From contig NZ_FO704551.1 of NCBI RefSeq assembly GCF_000968175.1, forward strand, positions 124,001 to 188,000: a stretch of DNA of 64,000 nucleotides, in the 5' to 3' direction. The stretch comes from Xenorhabdus poinarii G6 (GTDB lineage: Bacteria; Pseudomonadota; Gammaproteobacteria; Enterobacterales; Enterobacteriaceae). Shown here one piece after another: positions 38,450 through 48,321 of the stretch. Position numbers and translations under genes: made by a program. Each line of letters begins with the position of its first letter. Position 1 is the stretch's first letter. A model generated the notes under the pieces. The model did not search any database. It was not told the DNA's origin and saw only the letters and a program-made list of their open reading frames with translations.

Positions 38450-39823
38450 ATGTCAGAGCAAACCATTGTTTGGGATCTGCCTTTGATCCAAAAATACAAT
38501 TATTCAGGGCCTCGTTATACGTCGTATCCGACAGCATTAGAATTTAACCACCAGTACGATGCGACGGCTTTTTCCCAGGCCGCTGCCCGTTATCTTGAGC
38601 GCCCTCTCTCCCTGTATATCCATATCCCATTCTGCCATAAGCTTTGTTATTTCTGTGGCTGCAATAAACAGGTCACCCGGCAAAAACACAAAGCAGATGA
38701 ATATCTGACGGTGCTGGAAAAAGAGATTGCTGCCAGGGCTAAATTATTTTCTCAGCGGAAAGTTAGCCAGATGCATTGGGGAGGCGGTACACCAACCTAT
38801 CTGGACAAAACACAAATCAGTCGATTGATGTCGATGTTGCGAAACCATTTCCATTTTCTGCCGGATGCTGAACTTTCCATTGAAATTGATCCACGTGAAA
38901 TTGAACTCAATGTCATTGATCACCTGCGCAATGAAGGCTTTAACCGCCTGAGCATGGGGGTACAGGATTTCAATAAAGACGTACAGCGTTCAGTGAATCG
39001 TGAGCAGGATGAAGCATTTATTTTCAACCTGATCAATCGCGCTCGTGAAACCGGTTTTACCTCCACCAGCATTGACCTGATTTATGGTTTGCCAAAGCAA
39101 ACTCCTGAAAGTTTTGCTTTTACATTACAGCGCGTGCTGGCATTGTCACCTGATCGCCTGAGTGTCTTTAACTATGCCCATTTACCGGATTTATTTGCGG
39201 CGCAGCGTAAGATTAAGGCGCATGATTTACCGAGTGCGATGCAGAAGTTGGCTATTTTACAAGAAACGATTTCAACCCTGACAGGTAACGGCTATCAGTT
39301 TATCGGCATGGATCACTTTGCCCGTCCGGAGGATGAATTGGCGATTGCTCAACGAAAAGGTCTCTTACATCGCAATTTTCAGGGATATACCACGCAGGGG
39401 GAATGCGATTTATTAGGTATGGGCGTTTCTGCTATCAGTATGTTGGGGGATAGCTATGCTCAGAACCAGAAAGATCTGAAAACTTACTATGCTGCGGTAG
39501 AAGCACAAGGAGAGGCTTTGTGGCGGGGGTTGGTACTGACGCCGGATGATTGTATTCGCCGTGATGTGATCAAAGATCTTATCTGTAACTTCCGGCTGAA
39601 TTTTGCTGATATTGAGCAGCGTTATGGACTGAATTTCGCTGATTATTTTGCCGAAGACCTGCAACTGTTAGCCCCATTGGCAGAGGACGGACTGGTGGAA
39701 CTGACGGGATCGCAGATCCAAATATTGCCAAAAGGGCGCTTGCTAATCCGGAATGTTTGTATGTGTTTTGACCGCTACCTGCGTAATCAGATGCGTCAAC
39801 GGCAATTTTCCCAGGTGATATAA
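38450..39823 (+). CDS. hemN: Oxygen-independent coproporphyrinogen III oxidase HemN
   Basis: 457-residue radical SAM enzyme that decarboxylates coproporphyrinogen III to protoporphyrinogen IX without oxygen. The cluster motif is in HIPFCHKLCYFCGCNK (C62, C66, C69, with the extra C71), preceded by SGPRYTSYPTA. The substrate-binding C-terminal HemN domain is complete. It allows heme synthesis under anaerobiosis. Confidence 0.98.
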   Translation: MSEQTIVWDLPLIQKYNYSGPRYTSYPTALEFNHQYDATAFSQAAARYLERPLSLYIHIPFCHKLCYFCGCNKQVTRQKHKADEYLTVLEKEIAARAKLFSQRKVSQMHWGGGTPTYLDKTQISRLMSMLRNHFHFLPDAELSIEIDPREIELNVIDHLRNEGFNRLSMGVQDFNKDVQRSVNREQDEAFIFNLINRARETGFTSTSIDLIYGLPKQTPESFAFTLQRVLALSPDRLSVFNYAHLPDLFAAQRKIKAHDLPSAMQKLAILQETISTLTGNGYQFIGMDHFARPEDELAIAQRKGLLHRNFQGYTTQGECDLLGMGVSAISMLGDSYAQNQKDLKTYYAAVEAQGEALWRGLVLTPDDCIRRDVIKDLICNFRLNFADIEQRYGLNFADYFAEDLQLLAPLAEDGLVELTGSQIQILPKGRLLIRNVCMCFDRYLRNQMRQRQFSQVI

Positions 39824-39866
39824 GGGATGACGAAAACCGGTGTAAATTCCCGATAAGTGTGGGGAG

Positions 39867-41309
39867 CTATAACCCCAACTCTTTCAATTTCCGCGTTATT
39901 GTATTTCTTCCCCAGCCCAGCAAACGGGCTGCTTCCTGTTTATGTCCATTAGTATGCTCCAGCGCACAATTTAGCAAAGTACGTTCCAATAAGGGTAACG
40001 CATCAGCAAGGAGATCGGTTTTCCCGGCGTTTAAGGCATTGTTGGCCCACGCAGCCAAGGGTTGTGACCAATGCTCAGTTGACGCCAGATGAGGAACCGG
40101 CACGAGGTCTTTCTGCGCTGCGATTTGTTTCTCTGTCAATTGCTTCTCAATCAAATCAGCAGGTAGATCCTGCACCAACACTTCTTTACTGGCTGCCATC
40201 ACCGTCAACCAGCGGCAGACATTTTCCAATTGGCGAACATTACCAGACCACGGTAAGCGCATCAGAGCAAGTTCAGTATCAGGGTGCAGTATTTTGGCTT
40301 CGACACCCAGCTCTTTCGCCGTTTGTTGCAGAAAATGATGTGCCAGACGTGGGATATCTTCCACCCTTTCCCGCAATGGAGGGAGCTGAATACGAATCAC
40401 ATTCAGACGGTGGTAGAGATCTTCCCGGAATTTACCTTCTGTAACGCGTTGCTCTAGATTTTGGTGAGTGGCGGCGATGATGCGGACATCAACTTTCACT
40501 GGCGCATAACCCCCGACCCGATAGAACTGCCCTTCGGCCAGCACCCGTAGCAATCGGGTTTGGATATCCAGTGGCATATCCCCAATTTCATCCAAAAACA
40601 GGGAACCCCCATTCGCTTGCTCAAAACGACCGTGGCGTACCTGATTTGCGCCGGTAAAAGCCCCTTTTTCGTGACCAAACAGTTCGGATTCAATCAAATC
40701 TTTCGGGATTGCCGCCATATTCAGAGCAATAAAGGGGTTTGAGGCGCGTGGACTATGGCGATGAAGAGCATGGGCGACTAACTCTTTTCCCGTACCCGAT
40801 TCACCATTGATTAACACACTGATGGAGGAGCGGGACAGACGGCCGATAATCCGGTAGACCTCCTGCATAGAGGGCGCTTCTCCGATCATATCTGAAACGG
40901 ATACGGGTAACTGTGGATGAGGTATCGATTGGCACCGTTCCTGATAGTGATTCAGTGCGCGCTCAACCAGTGCAACAGTTTCATCAATATCGAAAGGCTT
41001 TGGCAGATAATCAAACGCGCCGTGTTGATAAGCACTGACCGCTGCATCCAGATCAGAATGTGCTGTCATAATGATGACCGGCAGTTGTGGGTGGCTCTGC
41101 TTTATCTGGTTGAGAAGGCTTAGCCCATCCAGCCCGGGCATACGGATATCGGAAAGCAGCACTTCAGGATGGCTGTGTGAGAGGGCAGCCAGAACCGCGT
41201 CGGCGTGTTCAAAACTGGTGCATTCCATGCCTGCGCCGCTCAGCGCCCGTTCAAGTACCCAGCGAATAGAACTGTCATCATCAACGATCCAGACTTTTCT
41301 TCGTTGCAT
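39867..41309 (-). CDS. glnG: Nitrogen regulator NtrC (sigma-54 activator)
   Basis: 480-residue response regulator and AAA+ activator. The receiver domain has VDDDSSIRW and D54 in LLSDIRMPG; the AAA+ domain carries Walker A GESGTGKE, the sigma-54 contact loop GAFTGA and Walker B GSLFLDEIG; the C-terminal Fis-type helix-turn-helix is KQEAARLLGWGRNTITRKLK. The start at 41309 (MQRRKVWIVDDD) has GAGGG upstream. It lies downstream of glnL with 40 bp between. Confidence 0.97.
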   Translation of the reverse strand: MQRRKVWIVDDDSSIRWVLERALSGAGMECTSFEHADAVLAALSHSHPEVLLSDIRMPGLDGLSLLNQIKQSHPQLPVIIMTAHSDLDAAVSAYQHGAFDYLPKPFDIDETVALVERALNHYQERCQSIPHPQLPVSVSDMIGEAPSMQEVYRIIGRLSRSSISVLINGESGTGKELVAHALHRHSPRASNPFIALNMAAIPKDLIESELFGHEKGAFTGANQVRHGRFEQANGGSLFLDEIGDMPLDIQTRLLRVLAEGQFYRVGGYAPVKVDVRIIAATHQNLEQRVTEGKFREDLYHRLNVIRIQLPPLRERVEDIPRLAHHFLQQTAKELGVEAKILHPDTELALMRLPWSGNVRQLENVCRWLTVMAASKEVLVQDLPADLIEKQLTEKQIAAQKDLVPVPHLASTEHWSQPLAAWANNALNAGKTDLLADALPLLERTLLNCALEHTNGHKQEAARLLGWGRNTITRKLKELGL

Positions 41310-41349
41310 TGTCGCCCTCGATTTCTTCATCGGTGTTTTGATTGGTTGG

Positions 41350-42393
41350 CTATTTCTTGATCGGCAGGTAAATGGAAAACGCCGTATGTCCCGGCCAACT
41401 GGTAAATTCAATTTTGCCAGCATGTTGATCGACAAGATTGCGCGCGATGGATAATCCAAGCCCGGTACCGCCTTCATGTCCACTGATCATGGGGTAAAAC
41501 AGTGTATCCTGAATAGGGGGAGGAATACCCGGCCCATTATCTTCAATATCAATTCTGGCCGCCAGGCGGTAGCGCTCACCCTGTAAGGTAACCTGAAACG
41601 CAGTGCGTGTTCGCAGGATGATAGAGCCCCCTTTTTCGCCCAGCGCCTGTAAAGCGTTCCGGGTGATATTCAGTAATACCTGTTCAATTTGGTCAGGATA
41701 ATGGGACAGCTCAGGTAAACTCGGATCATAATCTTTGAGTAACGTCACACTGGCAGGTTTCTCCAGAGAAACTAATTGATACACCCGCTCGACCACATGG
41801 TGGATGCTTTGCCGGGTTTGTGTTCCCGGATGTTGCGGCCCCAGTAAGCGATCAACAAGCGCGCGTAGCCTGTCAGCCTGTTCAATGATAACTTGGGTAT
41901 ATTCCCGCAGAGAGGGATCGGGCAGGGCTTTGGCGAGTAGCTGTGCGGCGCCCCGTAGCCCCCCCAGGGGATTTTTAATTTCATGTGCCAGCCCCCGAAC
42001 CAATTCCCGAGCCGCCACCTGCTGTGCCTGTTGTATCTGCTCTTGGCTTAAACGGCGTTGACTGTCCATAGTCGCCAGTTCCAGCAAGATAGAGTGCTCG
42101 GCAATGGGTTGGGCGCTGAGCGACATTACATGAAAATGATTATTGATGACCAGAATGACTTCGTTATCGGTAAACCCGTGACCGTTAATCAAACTTGAGC
42201 GCATCAACTCTGTGTCCAGCGAGAGATAACTAAATAAAACCGGCAGTGGCGTTCCGAATAACTTATGTGAACTTTGCGCCAAAAGTTGCAGAGCAGAATG
42301 ATTGGCGTAGCGGATAATTAAATTATTATCCAGCACCAATACGCTGTTTATCAGCGAATTGAGTATCTGTTCTGCGTGGGTAACCTCAGCCAT
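41350..42393 (-). CDS. glnL: Nitrogen sensor kinase NtrB
   Basis: 347-residue cytoplasmic histidine kinase/phosphatase controlling NtrC according to PII (GlnB) state. It has an N-terminal PAS domain (about 10-110), the phospho-acceptor H137 in [14 protein letters not shown], the N box in [12 protein letters not shown] and glycine boxes DNGPGIPP and GTGLGLSIA. It is the middle gene of glnA-glnL-glnG. Confidence 0.97.
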   Translation of the reverse strand: MAEVTHAEQILNSLINSVLVLDNNLIIRYANHSALQLLAQSSHKLFGTPLPVLFSYLSLDTELMRSSLINGHGFTDNEVILVINNHFHVMSLSAQPIAEHSILLELATMDSQRRLSQEQIQQAQQVAARELVRGLAHEIKNPLGGLRGAAQLLAKALPDPSLREYTQVIIEQADRLRALVDRLLGPQHPGTQTRQSIHHVVERVYQLVSLEKPASVTLLKDYDPSLPELSHYPDQIEQVLLNITRNALQALGEKGGSIILRTRTAFQVTLQGERYRLAARIDIEDNGPGIPPPIQDTLFYPMISGHEGGTGLGLSIARNLVDQHAGKIEFTSWPGHTAFSIYLPIKK

Positions 42394-42540
42394 TGCTATT
42401 CAATTCCTGCACTTTTTTGGTGCATTGTAGCTTATTTAAGTTATAACTTGATGGATTATTCTACTAAAAATGCCTTCTTCTTCTCATTTTTGAGGCACGG
42501 AAACCGGCCTCAGTATGGGGAATCAAGCGTATTGGTCGTG

Positions 42541-42564
42541 AAAAGCGCCCATCCAACGATGGGC
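42541..42564 (-). terminator. Terminator after glnA
   Basis: GCCCATC (42547-42553) pairs with GATGGGC (42558-42564). On the glnA strand the stem is followed by GCTTTTC. It lies between glnA and glnL, where partial termination lowers glnLG relative to glnA. Confidence 0.7.
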
Positions 42565-42620
42565 TAAAAAGTTTCACGGCAACAAAAAAACACGTCGGGA
42601 GCGGTGGATCATCAACAGCA

Positions 42621-44030
42621 TTACACACTGTAATAGAGTTCAAATTCCAGGGGGTGTGGCGTCATACGGATACGCTCAATTTCACTTTGCTGTAATTTGA
42701 TATAAGCATCGATCGCATCATCAGTGAAAACACCACCGCGTATCAGGAAGTCACGATCTGCATCCAGAGCTGCGATGGCTTCTTCCAGAGAAGAGGCGAC
42801 AGTTGGGATCTCTTGTGCTTCTTCTGCGGGTAGATCATATAAATTTTTATCCATGGCATCACCGGGATGAATTTTGTTGATGATGCCATCCAAACCTGCC
42901 ATCAACAGGGCAGAGAAAGCCAAATAAGGATTCGCGGCGGGATCAGGGAAACGAACCTCAATACGGCGGGCTTTGGCGCTGGCGACAACCGGAATACGGA
43001 TCGAGGCGGAGCGATTGCGGGCAGAATAAGCCAGCATTACCGGCGCTTCAAAGCCCGGCACTAACCGCTTATAGGAATTAGTGGTCGGATTGGTGAAAGC
43101 ATTCAGAGCACGGGCATGTTTGATGATGCCGCCGATATAGTACAGCGCCAGTTCTGACAAACCGCCATATTTATCACCGGCGAAGAGATTCGTACCATTT
43201 TTGGACAGTGACATATGGCAGTGCATACCGGAGCCATTATCTCCCACCAGCGGTTTTGGCATAAATGTGGCGGTCTTACCAAATTTATGAGCAACGTTAT
43301 GAACGACATACTTATAAATCTGGGTTTCATCGGCTTTTTTGGTCATCGTATTAAAGCGAGTCGCGACTTCGTTTTGCCCGGCAGTGGCGACTTCGTGGTG
43401 ATGCGCTTCAACAATCAAGCCCATTTTCTCCATCGTCAGACAGATAGCCGAACGTAGATCCTGGGACGAATCCACGGGAGGCACAGGAAAATAGCCACCT
43501 TTGACGGCAGGGCGATGACCTTTATTCCCATTTTCATAACGTGTACCACTGTTCCATGCTGCCTCAATATCATCAATGTGGTAATACGAGCCAGAGATAG
43601 CGTTGCCGAAACGCACGTCATCAAACAGGAAAAATTCCGGCTCTGGCCCAAATAACACCGTGTCGGCGATGTCACTTGCCCGCAGGAAATCTTCTGCGCG
43701 TTTGGCAATGGAACGAGGATCACGTTCATAGCCTTGCATCGTGCCAGGTTCTAAGATATCGCAACGTATAATCAACGTGGCATCATTAAAGAATGGATCA
43801 AGCATGGCCGTATTGGGATCTGGCATTAACACCATATCGGACTCATTAATACCTTTCCACCCACCGATAGAGGAACCATCAAACATTTTGCCATCTTCAA
43901 AGAAATCTTCATCAATCTGGTGGGCTGGGATGGTGATATGTTGCTCTTTACCTTTGGTATCAGTAAAACGTAAGTCAATAAATTTCACCTGATGTTCTTC
44001 AATCATGGACAAAACATGCTCAATGGACAT
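42621..44030 (-). CDS. glnA: Glutamine synthetase GlnA (type I)
   Basis: 469-residue dodecameric enzyme making glutamine from glutamate, ammonia and ATP. Family strings: [40 protein letters not shown], the ATP-site [36 protein letters not shown] and the adenylylation site NLYDLPAEE (Y397 in E. coli numbering). It has sigma-54/NtrC control elements upstream and forms one regulatory unit with glnL and glnG. Confidence 0.99.
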   Translation of the reverse strand: MSIEHVLSMIEEHQVKFIDLRFTDTKGKEQHITIPAHQIDEDFFEDGKMFDGSSIGGWKGINESDMVLMPDPNTAMLDPFFNDATLIIRCDILEPGTMQGYERDPRSIAKRAEDFLRASDIADTVLFGPEPEFFLFDDVRFGNAISGSYYHIDDIEAAWNSGTRYENGNKGHRPAVKGGYFPVPPVDSSQDLRSAICLTMEKMGLIVEAHHHEVATAGQNEVATRFNTMTKKADETQIYKYVVHNVAHKFGKTATFMPKPLVGDNGSGMHCHMSLSKNGTNLFAGDKYGGLSELALYYIGGIIKHARALNAFTNPTTNSYKRLVPGFEAPVMLAYSARNRSASIRIPVVASAKARRIEVRFPDPAANPYLAFSALLMAGLDGIINKIHPGDAMDKNLYDLPAEEAQEIPTVASSLEEAIAALDADRDFLIRGGVFTDDAIDAYIKLQQSEIERIRMTPHPLEFELYYSV

Positions 44031-44145
44031 ACTGAATTCTCCTGGGTTACGTCAGCCTGATAGAACGATGCATGAAGAAGGTCGTTTTATCTTAAAGGGG
44101 CATTTTTGCGATTAATTTTTATAAAATCGGGATTGAAAAGATAAA

Positions 44146-44161
44146 TGCTAAAAGCGTGCCA
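44146..44161 (-). promoter_or_regulatory. Sigma-54 promoter of glnA
   Basis: On the minus strand TGGCAC-GCTTT-TAGCA matches the -24/-12 consensus TGGCAC-N5-TTGCA with one mismatch, about 115 bp before the glnA start. It corresponds to glnAp2 of enterobacteria. Confidence 0.85.
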
Positions 44162-44277
44162 ACATTTATAAATTATTTAATATCAATATATTATATTGTG
44201 GTAACGCAAGGAGCATGGGGAAAGAGAACAATTTTTAAAGCAGGTTGCCCTAAATTAGGGAAAAATAAAAATCATTT

Positions 44278-44294
44278 TGCACAAAAATGGTGCA
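44278..44294. promoter_or_regulatory. NtrC-binding enhancer site of glnA
   Basis: TGCACAAAAATGGTGCA is a near-perfect match to the NtrC site (TGCACTATATTGGTGCA), about 117 bp upstream of the -24 element, the spacing of the strong enhancer in E. coli. A weaker palindrome (CCCTAAATTAGGG, 44248-44260) lies between and could be the second site. Confidence 0.85.
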
Positions 44295-44360
44295 AAAAGT
44301 GTTTAAATCATATCGATAGATGAGAGGCGATATTGTTATTGATCAAGGAAAGGGAGTAAG

Positions 44361-44386
44361 AGGCGCAATCAACATGGATTGCGCCT
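44361..44386. terminator. Hairpin between the island and the glnA promoter
   Basis: AGGCGCAATC (44361-44370) pairs perfectly with GATTGCGCCT (44377-44386) around a 6-base loop. It probably ends transcription coming from the RCC1-like gene and marks the boundary of the accessory island; no long T-run is present. Confidence 0.6.
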
Positions 44387-44432
44387 GTGGGGCTAACGTA
44401 AACTATCGATGATTTTGGTATCGAATGCTATA

Positions 44433-46253
44433 TTAATCCATATAATAGGTTAACTTACCATTCAGCAGAGATTGTACTTCGCTGCTACTGCCACCCCCCG
44501 CAATTCCTCCCCAGGTATAGACTTTGTTATCTGCTGACAGCGCAAGGAATGCGGTTCCCGTCGAGTAAATGGCCCTGATATCTTTCATGTCGGGTTGAGC
44601 AATTGAAGGAATATTATAAGAATCAGGATGTTGCCAAGTAGCCACCTGGCCATTTTTTCTTAATACGGCAAACCCATTCGCAGAGCCGGTTATTTGAACG
44701 ATATCGGTGAGGTTTAAAATGTCTCCCCCTAGCGCGTCTACTCCTTCTGCTGAGTACGTGCTCAGTTTGTTACCCCTTAGTACTAAGATCGCTTTTCTGG
44801 TGGATGATAAATCTGTTGCTGGCTCATGGTCGTTCCCATTAATACTGTAGTAGCCATTGCCTAGCGTCCATCCCCATACATACACGCTACCATCGCGGCG
44901 AATTGCTACGTTACCTAATGGTTCCAGAGGCTCAAACTCTTTTTCCCCACGGTAACTAAGTCCGGTGGTACATATAAGATCCTGAGATGAAGGGGAAAAA
45001 GGCTGAAAGAGGCTTAAATCACCCCAAATGGAGAGATTACCATTCGGGTCGGCAAGCGCGAAACCTCTTGGCATTGCTGTGAGGAAACGCGGCGGTGAAA
45101 CAAGATAAGGTGCATTGGGATCCAGTACCCACCCATACGAATGTATGGCGGTTCCCCAAAGAGTTTGTATTTTTCCAGAATGACTATTATAGGCTGTACA
45201 ACCAAGCAGATTTCCGACAAAAAGATTTTTCCCATCACCAAGAGAATCATACGGATAATACCCAGAAGCACTATTCTCTCCCCAAGCGCCCTCCCAAGCG
45301 AATATTTTCCTGGTCCCTTTTTCGACAGCAAAAAAGCTTCTGCCACCCGCTGCTACATCATCAAAATTTCCGGGGGGGATACGCATATTCGTGCCGTAAG
45401 CCCATAATGTTGAATCCGTTTTAAGCCCGGCATAAGAATCGCCAGTGGTAGTAATGGATTTTATGCCTGATTGCGTAAAGTAATTACCGAAGACGCCACC
45501 CCAGCCAACCATCGTATTGTCATTGAGTAGCACAGCAAAAGAAGACGGGGACGGAGCAAGATAGTCATATTCATGGTCTATTGGATCGTTATACGCGCCC
45601 ACAGGGAGACCGAGCGTACCACCGTTACCAATCACATTGATTGGGCTTATTTTAAGCGTGTCAGTTCCGTGGGTAACTTTAATCGCGAGCCAGGGCGCAG
45701 TATCGTAGAAAAATGAAGAACTTTCATATGAAAAAGGAGAAAAGAGTGGTGATTTACCACCTATGTATTCCCACTTCACTGAAAGTGGATTACCATTTTT
45801 ATCCCAGGCGGTCAGTCGTTGTGGTGCTTTAAGCCCGTTAGCGATAACTAAATCAGAATAGCGAGCCCCCATAACAATAAAGGGTTCTCCGTCTGATGGA
45901 TTTGGTGGGGTTGTCGTTGGTGACGACGTGCCATCAATAACTTTTACAGATGTAATATTTGAGCTTCTAGTTTCTGAATCGGTAAAATGTCTAATAAAAT
46001 AATACAATTGATATTCACCATCTGGGAATTGTGATATATCTATTTGGGCAATTTGGAATGGATCTTTCAAGCTTTCAGGATTAGGTACTGAATAAACATG
46101 AGGTACAGATGTAAAATGAAGTGTAATTTGATCTTTTTCAGCAATACCTTCATATTTTGGTATCTCTACTATAATCTTATTATCGGTTATTTTAGACTTA
46201 TCTAAAACACCATTTACAGCTTGAGGTAATATAGGTGCTGATAGGTAACTCAT
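44433..46253 (-). CDS. RCC1-like beta-propeller protein with N-terminal Ig-like module
   Basis: 606-residue protein. Residues about 1-110 form a beta-rich module (NKIIVEIPKYEGIAEKDQI, then FPDGEYQLYYFIRHF and SSNITSVKV) that resembles the third module of the neighbouring tandem proteins. After a proline/threonine linker, an Ig-like stretch (about 130-225) leads into an RCC1-type propeller (about 230-606), seen as repeated strands ending in a W-G pair: NTMVGWGGVFG, STLWAYG, KIFAWEGAWG, NLSIWGDL, SVYVWGWTLG, KVYTWGGIAGG, alternating with SYAGLK, SFFAVE, GFAVLR and AFLAL. No signal peptide or membrane segment is seen. It has its own AAGGA ribosome binding site. Function unknown. Confidence 0.8.
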   Translation of the reverse strand: MSYLSAPILPQAVNGVLDKSKITDNKIIVEIPKYEGIAEKDQITLHFTSVPHVYSVPNPESLKDPFQIAQIDISQFPDGEYQLYYFIRHFTDSETRSSNITSVKVIDGTSSPTTTPPNPSDGEPFIVMGARYSDLVIANGLKAPQRLTAWDKNGNPLSVKWEYIGGKSPLFSPFSYESSSFFYDTAPWLAIKVTHGTDTLKISPINVIGNGGTLGLPVGAYNDPIDHEYDYLAPSPSSFAVLLNDNTMVGWGGVFGNYFTQSGIKSITTTGDSYAGLKTDSTLWAYGTNMRIPPGNFDDVAAGGRSFFAVEKGTRKIFAWEGAWGENSASGYYPYDSLGDGKNLFVGNLLGCTAYNSHSGKIQTLWGTAIHSYGWVLDPNAPYLVSPPRFLTAMPRGFALADPNGNLSIWGDLSLFQPFSPSSQDLICTTGLSYRGEKEFEPLEPLGNVAIRRDGSVYVWGWTLGNGYYSINGNDHEPATDLSSTRKAILVLRGNKLSTYSAEGVDALGGDILNLTDIVQITGSANGFAVLRKNGQVATWQHPDSYNIPSIAQPDMKDIRAIYSTGTAFLALSADNKVYTWGGIAGGGSSSEVQSLLNGKLTYYMD

Positions 46254-46563
46254 AAGTTAGTCCTTTTGTGAATTTTAATTATATAATCAGATTGGTTCAT
46301 GGATAATTTACACAAAGCTATATTTTAAAACTAATGAAAACAAGCTATCGGAATGATGAGTGTAAATTATCGTTGCTTTAGAACAAGAATCTTCCAATTA
46401 ATAATGATTATTTGTTTTTTACATGGTAATATATTTTATACTTGAGTTGTTAGTTTTAATTAAACATAAGAATAGTAAAGTAACCTCCTGATATTTTTTG
46501 TATTAATCATTAAATCATAAATAAATTATTAAATTGATTGAAATTAGTTATCACATAAGAAAA
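46254..46563. other. AT-rich spacer before the RCC1-like gene
   Basis: 310 bases of strongly AT-rich sequence between array copy 1 and the RCC1-like gene. No gene or clear hairpin is seen; it probably carries the promoter of the RCC1-like gene. Confidence 0.35.
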
Positions 46564-48135
46564 CTATGGCGTACAATCAGGAGGCGTCCCAGGAAGAGCA
46601 GTTGAAATTCTGCCTTTCCAAACTTTTGTATGGGAAGATTTATCATCATTATCAATGAAATATGTAAATTGAATCATACCTGTATGACAATTTTCATATT
46701 CAGAGCATCCTGTTAAGTAATTGTATGGAATTTCTATTGTTCCAACTGCTGTTATGCCATCACTCCCTGGTTGGTCTGGTATCGATCCATTAAACCATTT
46801 ATCAACATTCCTATATCTTGCATTAATTTTTAAGTGTAATCTTATTTTTGATCCCAATGGTGGCTTCGTCATATCATTTGGATCGTTAGTCCCTGTGATC
46901 TGAACAAATAATCCAGTACTATTTAAACCATTATTAGATATATTTTCACAGGTAACAACATTGTTGTACTTAATATCAACACAATCCATATTGTCAAAAT
47001 CGTCTATAATATTACTAGGATCACTAGCTCCAAAACTAGAATAAACTACACATTTATCATAATAAACTGGAGCCGGCCATGGTTCACCGGTATATGTTAA
47101 TTCTAAAGGATTGGATATTAAAATATTAGCGCTATCTGTATGAACTATCTTATAATAAAACTCGGAAACAACTCCAACAGGAAAAATATAATAAGGCAAT
47201 GATATAGAAAATTTATCTAATTTATCTATATCTACAAGAGGGTAATCAACACCGGCATCATGGTTATTAACATAGAATCTGATTGTATCATTTTCTCTTG
47301 CACCCAAATAATGAGGTATTTTTACAAGAAATTTTGTATCACCATGGTTCACTAATTCTCCTCCATTAAACCCTTCGATTTCAGGAGAAGGTAGCTTATG
47401 TGTTACACCTGCAGGATCATTGTGAGTAATATTTAATGTGTCAGACGAAGGTTCTGCACCACCAACACCAAAAACTTGAGTATTTAGACTTAAAATTAAA
47501 GCTTCATCTAGTTTGGGATAAATATAGAACGATAACCTTCCATGCTGATCTGATGCCAAATATATTCCTTTGTAATAGAAAAAATTTTGAACATTTACTG
47601 GAGTATGATTATCATATTCATAGATATTAATTTTATCAAGAAGATTATCATCATTTGTATTTATTAATACGGCGAGATAGGGAATTGGATTATTCTTTTC
47701 ATCTTTAATCAGAGTACTGACACGAGTAGATATTCCTTTAGGAGGAGTATTTTCACTAGTAGGTACATCTAGAGAAGTTCGATCAAAATTCAGGCGTAAA
47801 GAATCATTATTTAACGTTCTGGCGGTATATTTAATTTTTTGTGAAGGAAAGCCTCCTGAACTAGATGATGGAACTATATCAAAACTGACAGTATCACCAC
47901 TATTAACTGTTGATGATATCCTTAATTGTATTATAAATGTTCCTGTTGTGCCATTTTCAGAAAGATTTATATTAGGAATTGGGCTTTCTAGTGTAACATT
48001 AGTTTTATTTTCCAAATATATATACGAGCCAGGAGATATTGCAGTATCAGATGTTAAAGTTACATTCAGTATTAATATTTGTCCTTTAATGACACTGTAG
48101 TTATCAGGGGGGAATGCAACTGTATTGTTACTCAT
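46564..48135 (-). CDS. Tandem Ig-like array protein, copy 1
   Basis: 523 residues, four modules. An N-terminal Ig-like module (about 8-110, VIKGQILILNVTLTSDTAIS) is followed by a Big_1-type Ig module (about 115-240, VSTLIKDEKNNPIPYLAVLI and DQHGRLSFYIYP). The third module (about 250-350) reads GDTKFLVKIPHYLGARENDT. The C-terminal module (about 360-523) opens with YDKCVVYSSFG and closes with TKVWKGRISTA. No signal peptide, anchor or barrel is visible. It is the most divergent full-length copy together with copies 3 and 4. GAGGT lies six bases before the ATG. Function unknown. Confidence 0.8.
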   Translation of the reverse strand: MSNNTVAFPPDNYSVIKGQILILNVTLTSDTAISPGSYIYLENKTNVTLESPIPNINLSENGTTGTFIIQLRISSTVNSGDTVSFDIVPSSSSGGFPSQKIKYTARTLNNDSLRLNFDRTSLDVPTSENTPPKGISTRVSTLIKDEKNNPIPYLAVLINTNDDNLLDKINIYEYDNHTPVNVQNFFYYKGIYLASDQHGRLSFYIYPKLDEALILSLNTQVFGVGGAEPSSDTLNITHNDPAGVTHKLPSPEIEGFNGGELVNHGDTKFLVKIPHYLGARENDTIRFYVNNHDAGVDYPLVDIDKLDKFSISLPYYIFPVGVVSEFYYKIVHTDSANILISNPLELTYTGEPWPAPVYYDKCVVYSSFGASDPSNIIDDFDNMDCVDIKYNNVVTCENISNNGLNSTGLFVQITGTNDPNDMTKPPLGSKIRLHLKINARYRNVDKWFNGSIPDQPGSDGITAVGTIEIPYNYLTGCSEYENCHTGMIQFTYFIDNDDKSSHTKVWKGRISTALPGTPPDCTP

Positions 48136-48321
48136 TATGTTACCTCATTTTATGGAAATAATAATTTATGTCGAAATAATTTTATGGGTTAATAACTATG
48201 ATTTTAATTTCTATTTATTGATTCTTATATTCTATTGTCGTATTCCATTAACTATAGCCACATAGTTATTATATGACTGTAAAATTAAATATTTTCAGCT
48301 ACATTTTAGTGTAAATAGTTA

